From the NCBI RefSeq assembly GCF_040448675.1, contig NZ_CP159289.1, forward strand, positions 6,059,001 through 6,123,000: a stretch of 64,000 bases of DNA, given 5' to 3'. Source of the DNA: Dyadobacter sp. 676 (GTDB lineage: Bacteria; Bacteroidota; Bacteroidia; Cytophagales; Spirosomataceae). Below are positions 1 through 11,071 of this stretch, piece by piece; positions within the stretch are counted from its first letter, which is position 1; each line of letters starts with the position of its first letter. The translations under genes and the position numbers were made by a program. The notes below the pieces were generated by a model. It was not told the DNA's origin, made no database searches, and saw only the letters and a program-made list of their open reading frames with translations.

Positions 1-690
1 ACCCACATATGCGTGCGACTCGTCGGGCGTAAACGGTTCGAGGCGGTTATTGATGATGATTTCGGGTTGAAGATTGCGTGCCAGGTCGTATACCTTTTTA
101 GGTGCGACCGGCGTAGGCCAGCCTTCGTAATCGATCCAGAGCAGGCTGATTTTGCCATAATTCGTCAGCAATTCGCGCACCTGTTCCAGTACGCGTTCAG
201 CGAAAATACCGTTTGTTCGGGGATTGCGGCAGTCGGGATCCTTCCAGTCGGCAACTGAAAAGTACCAGCCGATGGGCATATCGGCCTCATGCGCGGCCTG
301 CGCGAGCTCTTTGCACACATCGCGGCCGAATGGCGTGTGCATGATGCTGTAATCGTTGGTTTTAGTGTCAAAAAGTGAGAAACCGTCGTGATGCTTGGCA
401 GTTAGCACCATGTACTTCATCCCAGAAGCTTTCGCGAGCGCGACCCATTCCCTGGCGTCGAAGCGGGTAGGGTTGAAGCCCAGGTACAGGGAGTCGTATC
501 GCGATTTCCCGTACCCTTCCCGCGACCAGCTGATTTCCCTGCCGATGCGCGAAACCGGTCCCCAGTGAATGAAAAGGCCCATTTTGGCATCCTGCCACCA
601 TTTCAGGCGCCGGGCTTTCGGTATTTCAGTTTGGGAAAACCCGGGTATGGCGACGGCGGCAAGGAGTAATGCGAGTATTGTTTTCTTCAT
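1..690 (-). CDS. Alpha-L-fucosidase (GH29), 3' end outside window
   Basis: Secreted exo-glycosidase that would release alpha-L-fucose from glycans; the first 230 codons are present and the frame stays open to the window edge. The start at 690 gives a clean signal peptide (MKKTILALLL..., cleavage near residue 20). GH29 hallmarks are visible: FIHWGP (residues 40-45), KHHDGFSLFDT (99-109) with the substrate-pocket His pair, and LLWIDYEGW (183-191), whose Asp at about 187 sits where family members carry the catalytic nucleophile. The acid/base and C-terminal domain lie beyond the window. It is transcribed away from the hypothetical gene at 853-1443 (also minus strand, terminated at about 800), so it has its own transcription unit. 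The function is well supported; substrate linkage cannot be told. Confidence 0.9.
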   Translation of the reverse strand, partial: MKKTILALLLAAVAIPGFSQTEIPKARRLKWWQDAKMGLFIHWGPVSRIGREISWSREGYGKSRYDSLYLGFNPTRFDAREWVALAKASGMKYMVLTAKHHDGFSLFDTKTNDYSIMHTPFGRDVCKELAQAAHEADMPIGWYFSVADWKDPDCRNPRTNGIFAERVLEQVRELLTNYGKISLLWIDYEGWPTPVAPKKVYDLARNLQPEIIINNRLEPFTPDESHAYVG

Positions 691-797
691 TTTTATCCCG
701 TTCAACTTATACTTTAAACCTGCATCGTGCCCGTAAGTGTTGTCTTGTAAGTCGAAATCCTCCCTGCGACAACCGGGCGTTCCGGCGCTATATTGGC

Positions 798-838
798 AAA
801 AAAAGAAGCGTGGGGCAAATCTGGCCCACGCTTCTTTT
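798..838 (-). terminator. Rho-independent terminator of the secreted hypothetical gene
   Basis: A perfect 10-bp stem (GAAGCGTGGG at 805-814 with CCCACGCTTC at 825-834, 10-nt loop), extended by A/T pairs. Read on the minus strand it is followed by seven T (complement of 798-804). It lies 15 bp past the stop of the gene at 853-1443. The rest of 691-852 holds only the leader of the fucosidase gene. Confidence 0.75.
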
Positions 839-852
839 GACTGGCGGAAAGA

Positions 853-1443
853 TTACAATGCCGAGCTTACCAGACTGACGATGCCCCCGAGTTGCTTCGA
901 CGACGCGGCAGCGGCCAGTTTGGCGGCCGGACCTTTTTTATCGAGGCCTGAAACAGTTTTGGTGGCCTCCCCGAGCAACCCGTTCAGTTTCGACTGGTTG
1001 GAACTGCCGAGAACCGAGCTTCCGGCCTTGATCAATCCCAGGCTGCTCGTCAGGCTGGAAGCGTTGCCCAGCAAGCCGGATTCGCCTTTTCCGAGCAAAC
1101 CGCTGATACGGTTGGCGCCGATCAGCATTTTTACGGCGTTAACCACCTTGCCCAGCGTGCCGCCCGACAGCTTACCCGACGACGCCAGCAGGATGAGCGC
1201 TTTCAGGTCGCCCGCTTTACCCAATAGTTTGTCTTTCAGGCTGCCGTTCGAGCTCTTTGCCTCTTTTTCCAATGCCGAAGCTCCCTGGGTGAGTGCATCG
1301 GCGGTACCGGATTTGTCCCCTTTTTGTGTCAATGATACGGCCTTGTCGAGCAGGCTTTCAACCGAAAGGCCCTGTGCATAGGTGTTGGATGCGCCCGCGA
1401 ATAGAAACAGTGTGGCTGCAAGAGAAAAGAGGAAACGTTTCAT
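853..1443 (-). CDS. Secreted hypothetical protein, Leu/Ser/Gly/Lys-rich
   Basis: Product of 196 residues that I do not recognise. The ATG at 1443 is preferred over an upstream in-frame start at 1488 because it opens a typical signal peptide (MKRFLFSLAATLFLFAGASN...) ending near AYAQ. The mature part is compositionally simple: helical, rich in Leu, Ser, Gly, Ala and Lys, with recurring GLLG/LLGK and SSL motifs and no cysteines or obvious catalytic residues. This resembles small periplasmic helical proteins of unknown function common in Cytophagales; no activity can be inferred. It is a single gene with its own terminator. Confidence 0.75.
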   Translation of the reverse strand: MKRFLFSLAATLFLFAGASNTYAQGLSVESLLDKAVSLTQKGDKSGTADALTQGASALEKEAKSSNGSLKDKLLGKAGDLKALILLASSGKLSGGTLGKVVNAVKMLIGANRISGLLGKGESGLLGNASSLTSSLGLIKAGSSVLGSSNQSKLNGLLGEATKTVSGLDKKGPAAKLAAAASSKQLGGIVSLVSSAL

Positions 1444-1605
1444 AGTGGTTATGGTAAATATGTGTTTAAATGGGCGGCAAAATAGCATTTATCTGTTACA
1501 CCGCCATTTGAATGCCGGTACCTTTTCACAGCGGATGTCTATAAAAGCAGCGGCACCGGGCTAACCCGGATTCGGTAACCGGCGCACTTCGGCACTGATG
1601 CGTCT

Positions 1606-2241
1606 TTAATCACACAAAACGGGCAGTGTAGCATCGGCGGCGAATGGCAGCAACCGGCTGAGTTGCGAATAGGTAACCCGGTTCACCGAGAGATCCAGGG
1701 CAGGGAGCTCTTCAAATTTCACCCAGCCGATACCCGAGGTTTCGGTGGTGTGCGCCAGGATTTCGCCGCCTGTAACCCGGCAGAGAATGAAGAATTTGTA
1801 GACATACCACGGTTCCTCGGGATGGTCGTGCTTGCGTTTGTCGAAAACGGCCAGCAGGCGCACCGCTTCCACGTTCAGACCGGTTTCTTCGAAGGTTTCC
1901 TTTACCGCTACTTCGAGGGGCGTATATCCCACGTCGGCCCAGCCGCCGGGAAGTGTCCAGCGGTCGTGGTCCATCTTTTCTCGGACCATCAGGATTTCGT
2001 CCGTTCCGCGGAAAATCACGGCACGGATATCCACTTTGGGCGTCACGTAGCCGACTTCGTGCGGCAAAAGTTCGATAATTTGTTCAACCGGCGCGTGGCT
2101 CATATCGGCCAGCAGGTCCAGGCATATCCGCCGGATTTCTTCGTACCGTTCGCGGTCGTAATCACCCGGTTGAAATGCAAGGCCGGTTTGTGACAGGGCC
2201 AGAATGCGTTTGACGGCAGCAAGCCAGGGATTGGGAGACAT
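1606..2241 (-). CDS. Nudix hydrolase with PF12535-type N-terminal domain
   Basis: Cytosolic pyrophosphohydrolase of 211 residues, probably acting on a nucleoside diphosphate linked to a sugar or choline. Residues 1-60 match the N-terminal helical domain of the Nudix subfamily described as hydrolase of X-linked nucleoside diphosphates. The Nudix box runs over about residues 103-125: GGWADVGYTPLEVAVKETF then EETGL. It keeps the metal-binding KETFEE core (Lys for the usual Arg) but has Tyr where the upstream box Glu normally sits. WTLPGG precedes the box, and WVKFEEL follows, as in the family. Single gene; the neighbours do not suggest a pathway. Family is secure, substrate unknown. Confidence 0.88.
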   Translation of the reverse strand: MSPNPWLAAVKRILALSQTGLAFQPGDYDRERYEEIRRICLDLLADMSHAPVEQIIELLPHEVGYVTPKVDIRAVIFRGTDEILMVREKMDHDRWTLPGGWADVGYTPLEVAVKETFEETGLNVEAVRLLAVFDKRKHDHPEEPWYVYKFFILCRVTGGEILAHTTETSGIGWVKFEELPALDLSVNRVTYSQLSRLLPFAADATLPVLCD

Positions 2242-2363
2242 GCGGGAATAGTAAATAAAGTGAGCGGGAGCCGCGAAATGGATGCCATGCCGCCGGTCTC
2301 CCGCCGAAAGATAGCAGCCGGCCCGCGAAATCCGCCGGGAGCAGGCCGACTTTTTTGGGAGCG

Positions 2364-5300
2364 CTATTTCACAACAACAAACCTGAAACGCATCTTATCA
2401 CCATTCGTGCGGGCTATCTCCACCATGTAGGTGCCGGCTGTGAGCCGCGATACGTCCATTGTACCTCGCCTCCATACCGGGTTCGCCAGCATTTGGCCGG
2501 ATGCATTGAACAGGGCCACTTTCGATATTTCGTTTTCGGGAATACCCTTCAGATGCACTTCAGATGTGCCGACAGCGGGATTCGGGTACAAAGCGGCTGT
2601 TTCGTCCCTGAAATCCAGCACGGCAATGCGGCTGTAAGCGAACGATCCGTCCGCATCGGTCATTTTGAGCCGGTACATGTTCGTACCGGTTACGGGCGAA
2701 GGGTCGGTGTAGGAGTAATCGGTCACGACGGATTCGCCGCCTTTGGCCATTACATCGCCCAGATGATGCCATCGCCTGCCATCGCCGCTGCGCTCGATTT
2801 CGAACCCGCGGCTGTTGATTTCCGAGCTGGTTTGCCATTGCAGATAAGCCTGATGCTCGCGTTTCTCAGCCCTGAAAGAAACGAGCGTAACCGGCAAGGC
2901 GGCTTCCGACTGTCCTGAAATAAAGAATCCGCTGAACCCGCTCACCTGGAATGAAACCTCGTACGAATTGTGGTCCGCACTTTCAGTCACCGTTACGTTC
3001 GTGATCAGCTGCGTCGGCCCCGAGTAGGTGCCGGGGAACCCGTACGGGCTGGTTCCGTGATATTGCACCACTTTCAGATTGGCGGGAAGAGAGGCATTGT
3101 TGGCATTGCCATAGGCCTGATTATAGTCCTCGAAGTCCTGTTTTGAAAAATACAAAGTCACTTTGGCCGGACCATCGGTGCCGGTGGGCGTGATGTCGTA
3201 GTGTCTTTTCACAAATACTTTTTGACCTTCCGAAACCGTGTTTCCCGCCGCCAGAAACGTTTTTACGGTCACATTGCCTAATGCGCCGGGGGCACCGGTG
3301 GGTTCTATGAGGGCGAATGTTTTGCAGTTGTCGGTAATGGACGTCGCGCCTGCGTATACAGGCAACGTGGCCGATTCGCCGCCGGAAGGTAATGTGCCCG
3401 GACCGGGGACTGCCTGCATTTCATAAGCACCCATATCGGTTTGGACATTATAGATACGCGGGTTGGCGGCGAGGTCGGTGGCGATCGCGGGAATATCCGG
3501 CAGGGCTTCGCTGGCCCCCCGGTTGACGGCCGGGGAGCAGGGCAGGAGCGTCCAGTTTTCGTCCCCGGTGAATTGCGGGTTGGTAGTGCCGTCCAGGTTG
3601 TGGTCGGTATCGCTTGCGGTGCGGCCCTCCACCAGGCTGTATGTGACGGCGACGTCGGCATCCTCGCTGGTAATGCCGCCATTGTTACCGTAAATGATGG
3701 TGTTTCGGATGGTGACCGATCCCCCGTGGGTATCGATTGTGCCCTGTGATTGCTGTGTATTGCCGGATATTGTGCAGTTGAGAAGCGTAATTTGCGCGTT
3801 TTCGTTATATATCGCGCCGGCGAGCTGGTCCGAGGTGTTTCCCGCCAGCAGGCAGTTGACCAGTACTGTACTGGAGTTGGACCGGTTGCTGATTGCCCCT
3901 CCGGCCCCGAACGATACACTGTTTTCCCTGAAAATCGTGTTGATAATCAGCGGGGACGCTTCGTAGTTGTACATTGCACCCCCGGTTTCGAATACTTCAT
4001 TGAAGAGGAATGCACAATTGGCGATGGTGGGAGAAACCTGGATATTGCGCATGGCCCCGCCCTCGCTTCCGTACGCACCTCCGACACTGGAAGCCGTCGA
4101 ACACGTCCTCGCGCGTCAGCCCATTGGCATTATTGTCGATGATCGGAGATGACGAGCCTATCAGAACAGAAGAGGTAGCGGGATCGCCATGCCCGATAGG
4201 GAACGGGCGTTGGTCGGGCGACGTTTCGGTTCCCGCAAAACTGCCGTAGTACTTCACGCCATGAACCATTGTGTAAGAACCACTGATTTCGTACAGCCCG
4301 CGTGCCACCCATACCTGGTCACCTTCCGACGCCAGCGTCAATGCGTCGTTGATATCGGAAAACGCATTCTCCCAACTCGCGCCGGTGGGTGCGGGCGCGG
4401 TGTTTGCGGCATTGACATACCAGATCGAGCTCGGCGTTACCTCAAATGGCCCGAGGTCGATGCTCACGCTTGTGAGCCGGCGGGCACCGTCTAGCGTCAG
4501 GGGCGTGTTGTCGGTGTTTTGAGGGAGGAGGGAGAGGTCGGTGGCCGGATTGCCGGCGTCGGTGGCGGGGCTGCCTTTGCGCTGGCGGAAATTGCCCGCC
4601 TCCGGTTCCACGAATTGCGGGTCGGCGTCGAGGATGTTGGTCCCGCCGGTAAAACCTCCCTGAATGAGCGAATAGGATACAACCGGCGTCCCGGGCCCGT
4701 TGATGGCGCTGACAGCGCCGGGCGATGCCGGGTCGGCGTTGTTCCAGACAATGCAGTTCTCGATGACAGGCGAAGATCCGCCGGCTACGTAAATTGCGCC
4801 CCCGTTACCCGGCGCGGAACCACCCCCGACCGCGTTCGCGGCAAATGTGCAATTCCGGATGGCGGGAGAAGCGTTGTCGATGTAAATGGCCCCGCCCAGG
4901 CCCGAGGATGTGCCTTTGGCCGAATTGCCTGTGAAAAGGCATTGTAAAATGGTCGGGCCCGAATTCAGCAGGTAAATGGCGCCACCTTTGCCGGTAGCCG
5001 CGGAGGCGTCGGTCTGGTTTTCATTGAAAATGCAATTGACGATCACCGGGGTAGAATTGTTCAGGTAAAAAGCCCCGCCCCGTTGTTCGCCGCTAACGGT
5101 AAGGCCCGTTCCGCCGACGACCGTAAAGCCGTCAAACCGGGTGGTGGCCCCGACGTCCGAAGCCGACAGCACATTACCGCCTATTCCTTTGAGCAAGGTC
5201 GGGCTATAACCCGGCACCCGTTCGCGCTGATCGCTTTCATAACCCTCGAAACCGCCATAATAGGCTACGCCGTCGGTCAACTGAAATGGCGTCCCGGCGG

Positions 5301-6001
5301 CTTCCGGCTCGTAGGTGCCGTCGGCAACCCATACCTGCTTAATGGCGGGTTTCATTGTGGCGGCGCGTGTTGCATAATGCAGTTTGTTGAGCGCATGGTC
5401 CCAGCTGCTCCCGTCGCCGCCCGCATTCGCATCGACGTCGACGTACAGGATACCATTCCCGTCGGGCTGCGCCTCCGTGGCGGGGTCGTAGCTGGTGACG
5501 TTTCCGTTGATCACGAAATCGTCGAGCTGCGAATAGCTGTTGACTGTTCCCGAATTGGAAACGGCCACTTTGACGACGAACGTATTGCGCAGGTTGGATA
5601 CGGTTTTCGTTCGGTTGACGGACACCATCTGGAAGTCCTGAACCGAATGAATTGCCATAATTGACGTCGTTGACCTTGATTTGCATTGTGGAGGTCTCGC
5701 CGGAGAAATGCCTGAAAGTAATGCTGGTGATCTCTGCCTGGAAGCGTTCCTTCACGGTGATGGTCAGCACGTAAACATGGTTACGGGCGAAGAGCGCAAT
5801 GCCCGGGCCTTCCTGGTCGCGGGAGTAGGGTTGATCCCCGATCCCGCTCCACACGGCTGTCATATTGGAGTTGATGGCAGTCGGTGCGGCGAAATTCCGG
5901 TTATTGAAATTATGGCTGTAAATCACCGCCGAGCGGGCGGCTGTTGCAACCAGCAGTGCGCAAAACAGTGTGAAAAGGGATCGTAAAAGTTTGGTGTTCA
6001 T
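2364..6001 (-). pseudogene. Parallel beta-helix surface protein with T9SS sorting domain, two frameshifts
   Basis: One gene read in three consecutive frames, about 1211 residues if repaired. It begins at ATG 6001 with a signal peptide (MNTKLLRSLFTLFCALL...). After about 110 residues the frame shifts near 5640-5655, and again near 4080-4092; both are net shifts of one surplus base (or two missing). The middle and third segments hold repeated right-handed beta-helix coils (GGAFYLNNSTPVIVNCIF, GGAIYIDNASPAIRNCTF and similar) and blocks of the choice-of-anchor Q type. The C-terminus has the LPVTLVSFRA module followed by ALYPNPA and a type IX sorting domain ending at 2364. The product would be exported and attached to the cell surface, perhaps binding polysaccharide. 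It is divergent from the sensor at 6163. Whether the breaks are biological or sequencing errors is open. Confidence 0.85.
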
Positions 6002-6003
6002 AG

Positions 6004-6065
6004 CTCAGGCCGGAATGATGAGTTTTCGGATAAGACCTGCAATATGGACGCCGGGCGGGCCTGAG
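6004..6065. repeat. Separated 8-bp inverted repeat in divergent promoter region
   Basis: CTCAGGCC at 6004-6011 and its complement GGCCTGAG at 6058-6065 flank 46 bp immediately upstream of the beta-helix gene. They could pair in its leader RNA or be two half-sites for a regulator such as the neighbouring hybrid sensor. Nothing further is visible in the 6002-6162 gap. Confidence 0.35.
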
Positions 6066-6162
6066 ATTGTCAATTTTTAACCAGATACTGTTCAATTTTC
6101 GTCACCAAAAGCGGTTTTGTCGTAAATTAGCTTAAAACCACAGCCATTTGAAGAAATTCTAC

Positions 6163-9100
6163 ATGAACCGCCCGGTAATCCTGTTCATCCTGCATTGGCT
6201 GGTTGCCGGTACGTGGCTGTGTAGCGCCGCGCACGCACAGTCGGCAGGATTTCCGGTGCCCGAAACGATCGCTGCCAAACAGGGGCTTCCCCAGGGTTTT
6301 GTGCCGGCCATTGTCCAGGATGCAAGGGGTTTTATGTGGCTTGCTACCCGCGACGGACTGTGTCGCTACGACGGCCGGCATTTCAGGGTATTCCAACCGT
6401 CGGACAAGCCTGGAATATCGCTTTCCTCCCTGGGCCTTGAAAATCTGCAACTGGCTGCGGACGGGAAAATCTGGATTACCACCGACCAGGGGCAAATTGA
6501 TCTTTTCGACCCGCTCGGTGAAACATTCTTCAACTTTTCGAAGCAGGCGTTCTACCGGAAGCATTTTGGCAACCGTTTCCTGCGCGACATGTTCGCGGAC
6601 AGCCAGCGGCGACTCTGGCTGATGTCCGATGACCCTGGACTGGCTTGTATCCGGCCCGGCGAGGCGGTAATCCGGCACTATGGCTCCGCGGGGGGCAATT
6701 CAAGCGGCATACGCCGGACCCATGTCCGGTTTGTGAGCGAAGACCGGGCCGGGAACATCTGGGCCGGGACCAACCAGGGCATTTTTGTGCTGCGGCGAAA
6801 CGCCGCGGATTTCGTCAAATACCAGTCGGCCTCACCGGCCTTTGCGGCGATCGACACCAGGGTGCGCGCATTGGAACAGCTGAAAAACGGCAAGTTGCTG
6901 CTGCTTTTCGACACCGGTATGGCATTGCTCGACCCGGCGTCGGGCAACTGCATTCAGCACCCGCTGATTTTCGACACCAAAGCCCAATACCGGCACCCCA
7001 TCGTGACCGACAGCAAGGGCAACGCATACTTTTTCAGAATGAACGGCTTTTACCGGTATGGTACAAATGACAGCCTCACCGTATTCCCCGTCGCGGCGGA
7101 TGTGCAGGAGTTCAAAAGCCTTTATATAGACCGTTCCGATGTGCTCTGGGCCGGTACCAATGGACAGGGAATCCGGAAATATAACCTTCGGGCAGGCTAT
7201 TTTAATACAAAGCCTTATGTGAACGGCTTCATTGCCGATTTGCTGAGGCATTTCCTGAATGTGCCGCAAAAAGAAATCGACAAGCTGCCTGCCGATCTGT
7301 TTTCCTATAATTTCCGCTATGCATTCGAAAGCCCGCAGAAAATGTGGTTCAGTGCCGGACGGACGCCGGTTTTTGAACTGGACCTTACCTCACGCGCGAT
7401 AAAGAACATCCCCTTTCCGGTTGAAATCAGGGATATCCGGCGCTCGGATATGTCCATCAGCCTAGCCCGGGACCCCGACGGGCGCATGTGGGCGATGCAC
7501 GACAGCCTGTTATTCTCTTACAAAAACGGCACCTGGGCACGTTTCCCGCATCCCCTACGCCCTGCCGTAGAATCGGGTATTCATCAGATCGTGGCCGACC
7601 GGCGGTTTATCTGGGTTGCCACCACGCTGCGCGGGTTGTACCGGATAGACAAGTTTTCGGGACAAATCCGGCGGTTCGGGAAGGGTGAGCCCGCCGGTTC
7701 GCTGAGCGCGGACAACCTGTACTGCCTTTTCGCCGATCCGCTGGACGAAAACCTGCTGTGGGTAGGTACATTTGGCGGAGGACTTTGCCGTTTCGACAAA
7801 CGCACGGGGCATTGCCGTCAGCTTTCGAAGCGGAACGGCCTTCCCAACGATGTCGTTTACGCCGCCATCCCCGACGGGAACGGCTATGTATGGGTAGCTA
7901 CCAACCAGGGATTGAGCCAAGTAGACCGAAAAACATTGCACGCGCGCACCTACACGCGCGAGGACGGCCTTATGGCCGACGAGTTCAACCGTTTCCACGC
8001 GCTGGCGCTGCCTGACGGCCGCATTTTCCTGGGCGGAATGGAGGGCATCACCTCGTTCGACTCGCGGCTGCCGAACGAGGACCGCTATCAGCCGCCGGTG
8101 CATATTACCGGTATATCCATCAACAATACCCCCGTGGAGCCCAGGCTTTCCGCAGGCGAGCCGCCGGTGGCCGCCATGCAAAACCTGAACCTCGCCCATT
8201 GGCAGAACTTTCTCACGATTGAATTCGCTGCCATGCAATACAACCGCAGCGACAAGATCCGCTACCGTTACCAGCTTGAAGGTGTGGACGGACACTGGAT
8301 TGAAACGGAAACACCCGTCACCAAATACACCGACCTGAGGCCGGGAAACTATCTGCTGTGGCTGAATGCGTCGAATACCCTCGGTGTGTGGAGCACCAAT
8401 ATCCGGCAGCTGCATATTCGGATACGTCCGCCCTGGTGGCAAACCTGGTGGGCTTACGTGGTGTATTCGCTCCTCTCGGCAGGCGTGGTGTATGGTTTGC
8501 TCCGAATGTATGTGCATCGCGTCAGAATGCAGCAATCTATTCTTTTTAAACAAAAGGAAGTCGATTTGAAAGTGCAGGAGGCACAACAGTTGCGGGAGCT
8601 GGACGAAATGAAAACCCGTTTTTTTTCCAACATCACCCACGAGTTCAGGACGCCTCTTACGCTGATCCTGGGCCCGGCCGACCAAATGCTGGAAGAGCGG
8701 AGGGAGGAGATGGATACCAGGCGCCTCTCGCTGATCCGGCGCAATGCCCGGCAATTGCTGGGACTGATTAATCAGCTGCTCGATCTGTCGAAATTGGAAG
8801 CCGGTACCGCCCGGGTGGACGCGGCTTGGGGGGGACCCCGCCGATTTTGTAGCAACGCTCGCCCAGTCATTCCAGCTTGCGGCGGAAGCGCGGGAACTGA
8901 GGCTCGTGTTTCAAAATTATCTTGGAAAAAACCCTTACTGGTTCGACCACGAACAACTGGAACGGATAGTCGGTAACCTACTTTCCAATGCCGTGAAGTA
9001 CGCAAACACAGGGGGGCGGATACTGGTTGCTCTAAAACCCGGAGAGCAGGAGGGCGTATCGATTACGATCTCCAATACCGGCGAACGGATTCCCGAAATG

Positions 9101-10126
9101 CAGCTTGATCGCATTTTCGACCGTTTCTACCAGGCTGGAAAGCCGGCCGGCTATCAGGAAGGTACGGGTATCGGCCTGGCGATTGTGAAAGAGCTGGTGG
9201 AATTGCAGGGCGGAAGCGTTTCGGTTGCAAGCGGTGTGGACGGCTACGACACCGTCTTTACCGTGCTGCTGCCTTACCGCCGGGGAGAGGTTCAGGGTAA
9301 AGATCCATCTGCCGGCGAAACGAATGCCGTCGCCGGAAACGGGTATTCCGAACCGGTTTCGGAACATTTGCCTAAGATTTTGCTCGTAGAAGATAACGAA
9401 GGATTGGCCGGTTTTATCTCGGACAGCCTCGAAGCGAGTTACCGGTTTTACAAGGCGGCCAACGGGGAGGAAGGACTCCGCCTCGCCGCCGAACTTATGC
9501 CCGACATGATCATCAGCGATGTGATGATGCCGGTCATGGACGGTTATACTTTTTGCAAAAAGATTAAATCCGGCCTGGAAACGAGCCACATCCCGGTGGT
9601 GTTACTTACGGCGAAGTCGGCGCTGGAAAGCCGGGTGGAGGGCCTGGAACTCGGCGCCGACGACTACATTACCAAACCTTTTCACATGCCCGAGCTGCGC
9701 CTGCGCATCCGTAATCTGCTCGACAGGCAGGCGCACATGTACGAGCGTCTGCGGGCGGAGTTCGGGACAACGGCCGCATTACCACCGGAACCGGGCGAAA
9801 TAACAGACCCCTTTATGACCAGGCTGTACGACGTTCTCGACGCCCGGCTCGAAAGCCCCGATTTCGGCGTGACAGAGCTAACCCGCGAAATGGGCATGAG
9901 CAACAGCGGTTTGAACCGGAAACTCAAAACGCTGACCGGCCTTTCGGCCGTGGAGGTGATCCGAAACTACCGGCTGAAAAAGGCTTCGGCGCTGCTTGCC
10001 GGTGGTGTTCAGGTCTCGGAGGCGGCCTATGCCGTGGGATTTGATAACCTGTCCTATTTCGCCAAATGCTTCCGTGACTTGTATAATATGACGCCCCGCG
10101 AATTTGCGGCGAGCGGCATTCATTAA
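6163..10126 (+). pseudogene. Hybrid two-component system sensor/regulator (HTCS), one frameshift in a G7 run
   Basis: A one-protein signalling system of about 1320 residues once a single surplus G is removed. Signal peptide 1-25; two seven-bladed periplasmic propeller regions of Reg_prop repeats (about 30-650, e.g. IWAGTNQGIF, LWVGTFGGGL); Y_Y_Y domain around 690-755; one membrane helix near 757-785; histidine kinase with FFSNITHEFRTPL (phospho-His about 826) and ATPase domain; receiver domain with DVMMPVMDG (Asp about 1119); AraC-type DNA-binding domain at about 1224-1318. The frame breaks at the G7 run 8828-8834 between the HisKA and ATPase domains; with six G the protein reads straight through. 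ATG 6163 is chosen over an upstream TTG. HTCS proteins sense glycan fragments and act on neighbouring loci, here perhaps the divergent surface protein. Confidence 0.92.
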
Positions 10127-10986
10127 GCCACTTGCGCAAGACCTTTTCGGAATGCCATAGGGCTGGTGCCGTGATGCTTGCGGAACTGGCGGCTGAGATG
10201 GCTCTCGTCTGTGTAGCCGAGTTCAGCGGCTATTTCACCGACGGTGAGGTTGCTTTGCGTAAGCCTTTGGGCCACCAGTCTGATCCGCGACGTGGCAATG
10301 TAGCTTTGCAGGCTTTCCCCGGTATATTTCCGGAAATACTCGCCCACATAACTGGGAGATATATGAAAGTGCCGGGCCAGGTATTCGACGCGGAGCTTTT
10401 CCGGATTGGCGAGGTTTCGCTGAATGTGCAGCAATACCCGGTTGATCAGCCCTTCCCGGGTCCCGTTGCTTTCCGCCGGGCCGCCGACCTCCACATTACG
10501 TGCGATCACGTTGAGCATCAGGGTTACCAGGTGCCGCAGGTTCTCTTTATGATGGGCTTGCCGCTGCTCGTATTCGGTGATCAGGTGCTGGATCAGCGAC
10601 GCAATCATCCGGCAGTCGTTTTCGTTGCGGATCAACAGCTCTTCGAAACGGTTATGATGTGCAAATATCGTTTCCAGCTGTTTCAACCAGTTGGTGATTC
10701 GCTCCTTGTCCTGTTCGCTTTTAAATTCGGACAAAAACACCTCGGAAAACCTGATCGAACAGAACCGCGTGGGCGTCTCGGCATGAAACCCGCGGCAATC
10801 CAGCGGCGTGAAAAGGAATATGCTTCCCGGACGGTAGGGAAAGCGGTTCCGGTTGGTTTCCCGTGTGCCGGTTCCATCCATGATCCGGACGATCTCGAAA
10901 AAGTGGTAGATTAACGGCCGCTCGTTCCAGCAGTCCATATCAGCTACGTGCACTTCGAAGGGCTGATGCAATGTCTTTGGTTTCAT
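10123..10986 (-). CDS. AraC family transcriptional regulator
   Basis: DNA-binding regulator of 287 residues. The N-terminal half resembles a cupin-like effector domain (around residues 15-95, with PGSIFLFTP). The C-terminal 95 residues are a two-helix-turn-helix AraC domain: YLARHFHISPSYVGEYFRK and VGEIAAELGYTDESHLSRQF, with the family motif before the final helix. ATG 10986 is used rather than the in-frame start at 11013, which would add a short unstructured tail. It is divergent from the Old Yellow Enzyme gene at 11072 with an 85-bp gap, so that gene is its most likely target. Its stop codon overlaps that of the convergent HTCS gene in a shared TTAA palindrome (10123-10126). Confidence 0.9.
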   Translation of the reverse strand: MKPKTLHQPFEVHVADMDCWNERPLIYHFFEIVRIMDGTGTRETNRNRFPYRPGSIFLFTPLDCRGFHAETPTRFCSIRFSEVFLSEFKSEQDKERITNWLKQLETIFAHHNRFEELLIRNENDCRMIASLIQHLITEYEQRQAHHKENLRHLVTLMLNVIARNVEVGGPAESNGTREGLINRVLLHIQRNLANPEKLRVEYLARHFHISPSYVGEYFRKYTGESLQSYIATSRIRLVAQRLTQSNLTVGEIAAELGYTDESHLSRQFRKHHGTSPMAFRKGLAQVA

Positions 10987-11046
10987 AACCTGTAAAAATA
11001 CCGAAAAAACCACGCAATCTCACTGTCCGGCGGCCGGCCCGGCGGG

Positions 11047-11054
11047 TAGTTTTG
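11047..11054 (+). promoter_or_regulatory. Probable -7 element (TAGTTTTG) of the Old Yellow Enzyme gene
   Basis: Matches the Bacteroidota -7 consensus TAnnTTTG at all fixed positions and lies 17 bp before the ATG at 11072. No good TTTG is seen at -33, so an activator (the divergent AraC protein) may be needed. An AAAGAGG sequence at 11063-11069 could aid ribosome binding. Confidence 0.4.
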
Positions 11055-11071
11055 TGTTCAAAAAAGAGGTT

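Noticed and set aside
7555..8754. 399-codon minus-strand open frame inside the hybrid sensor
   Set aside because: Fully antisense to the propeller and kinase part of the sensor; no signal or motif.
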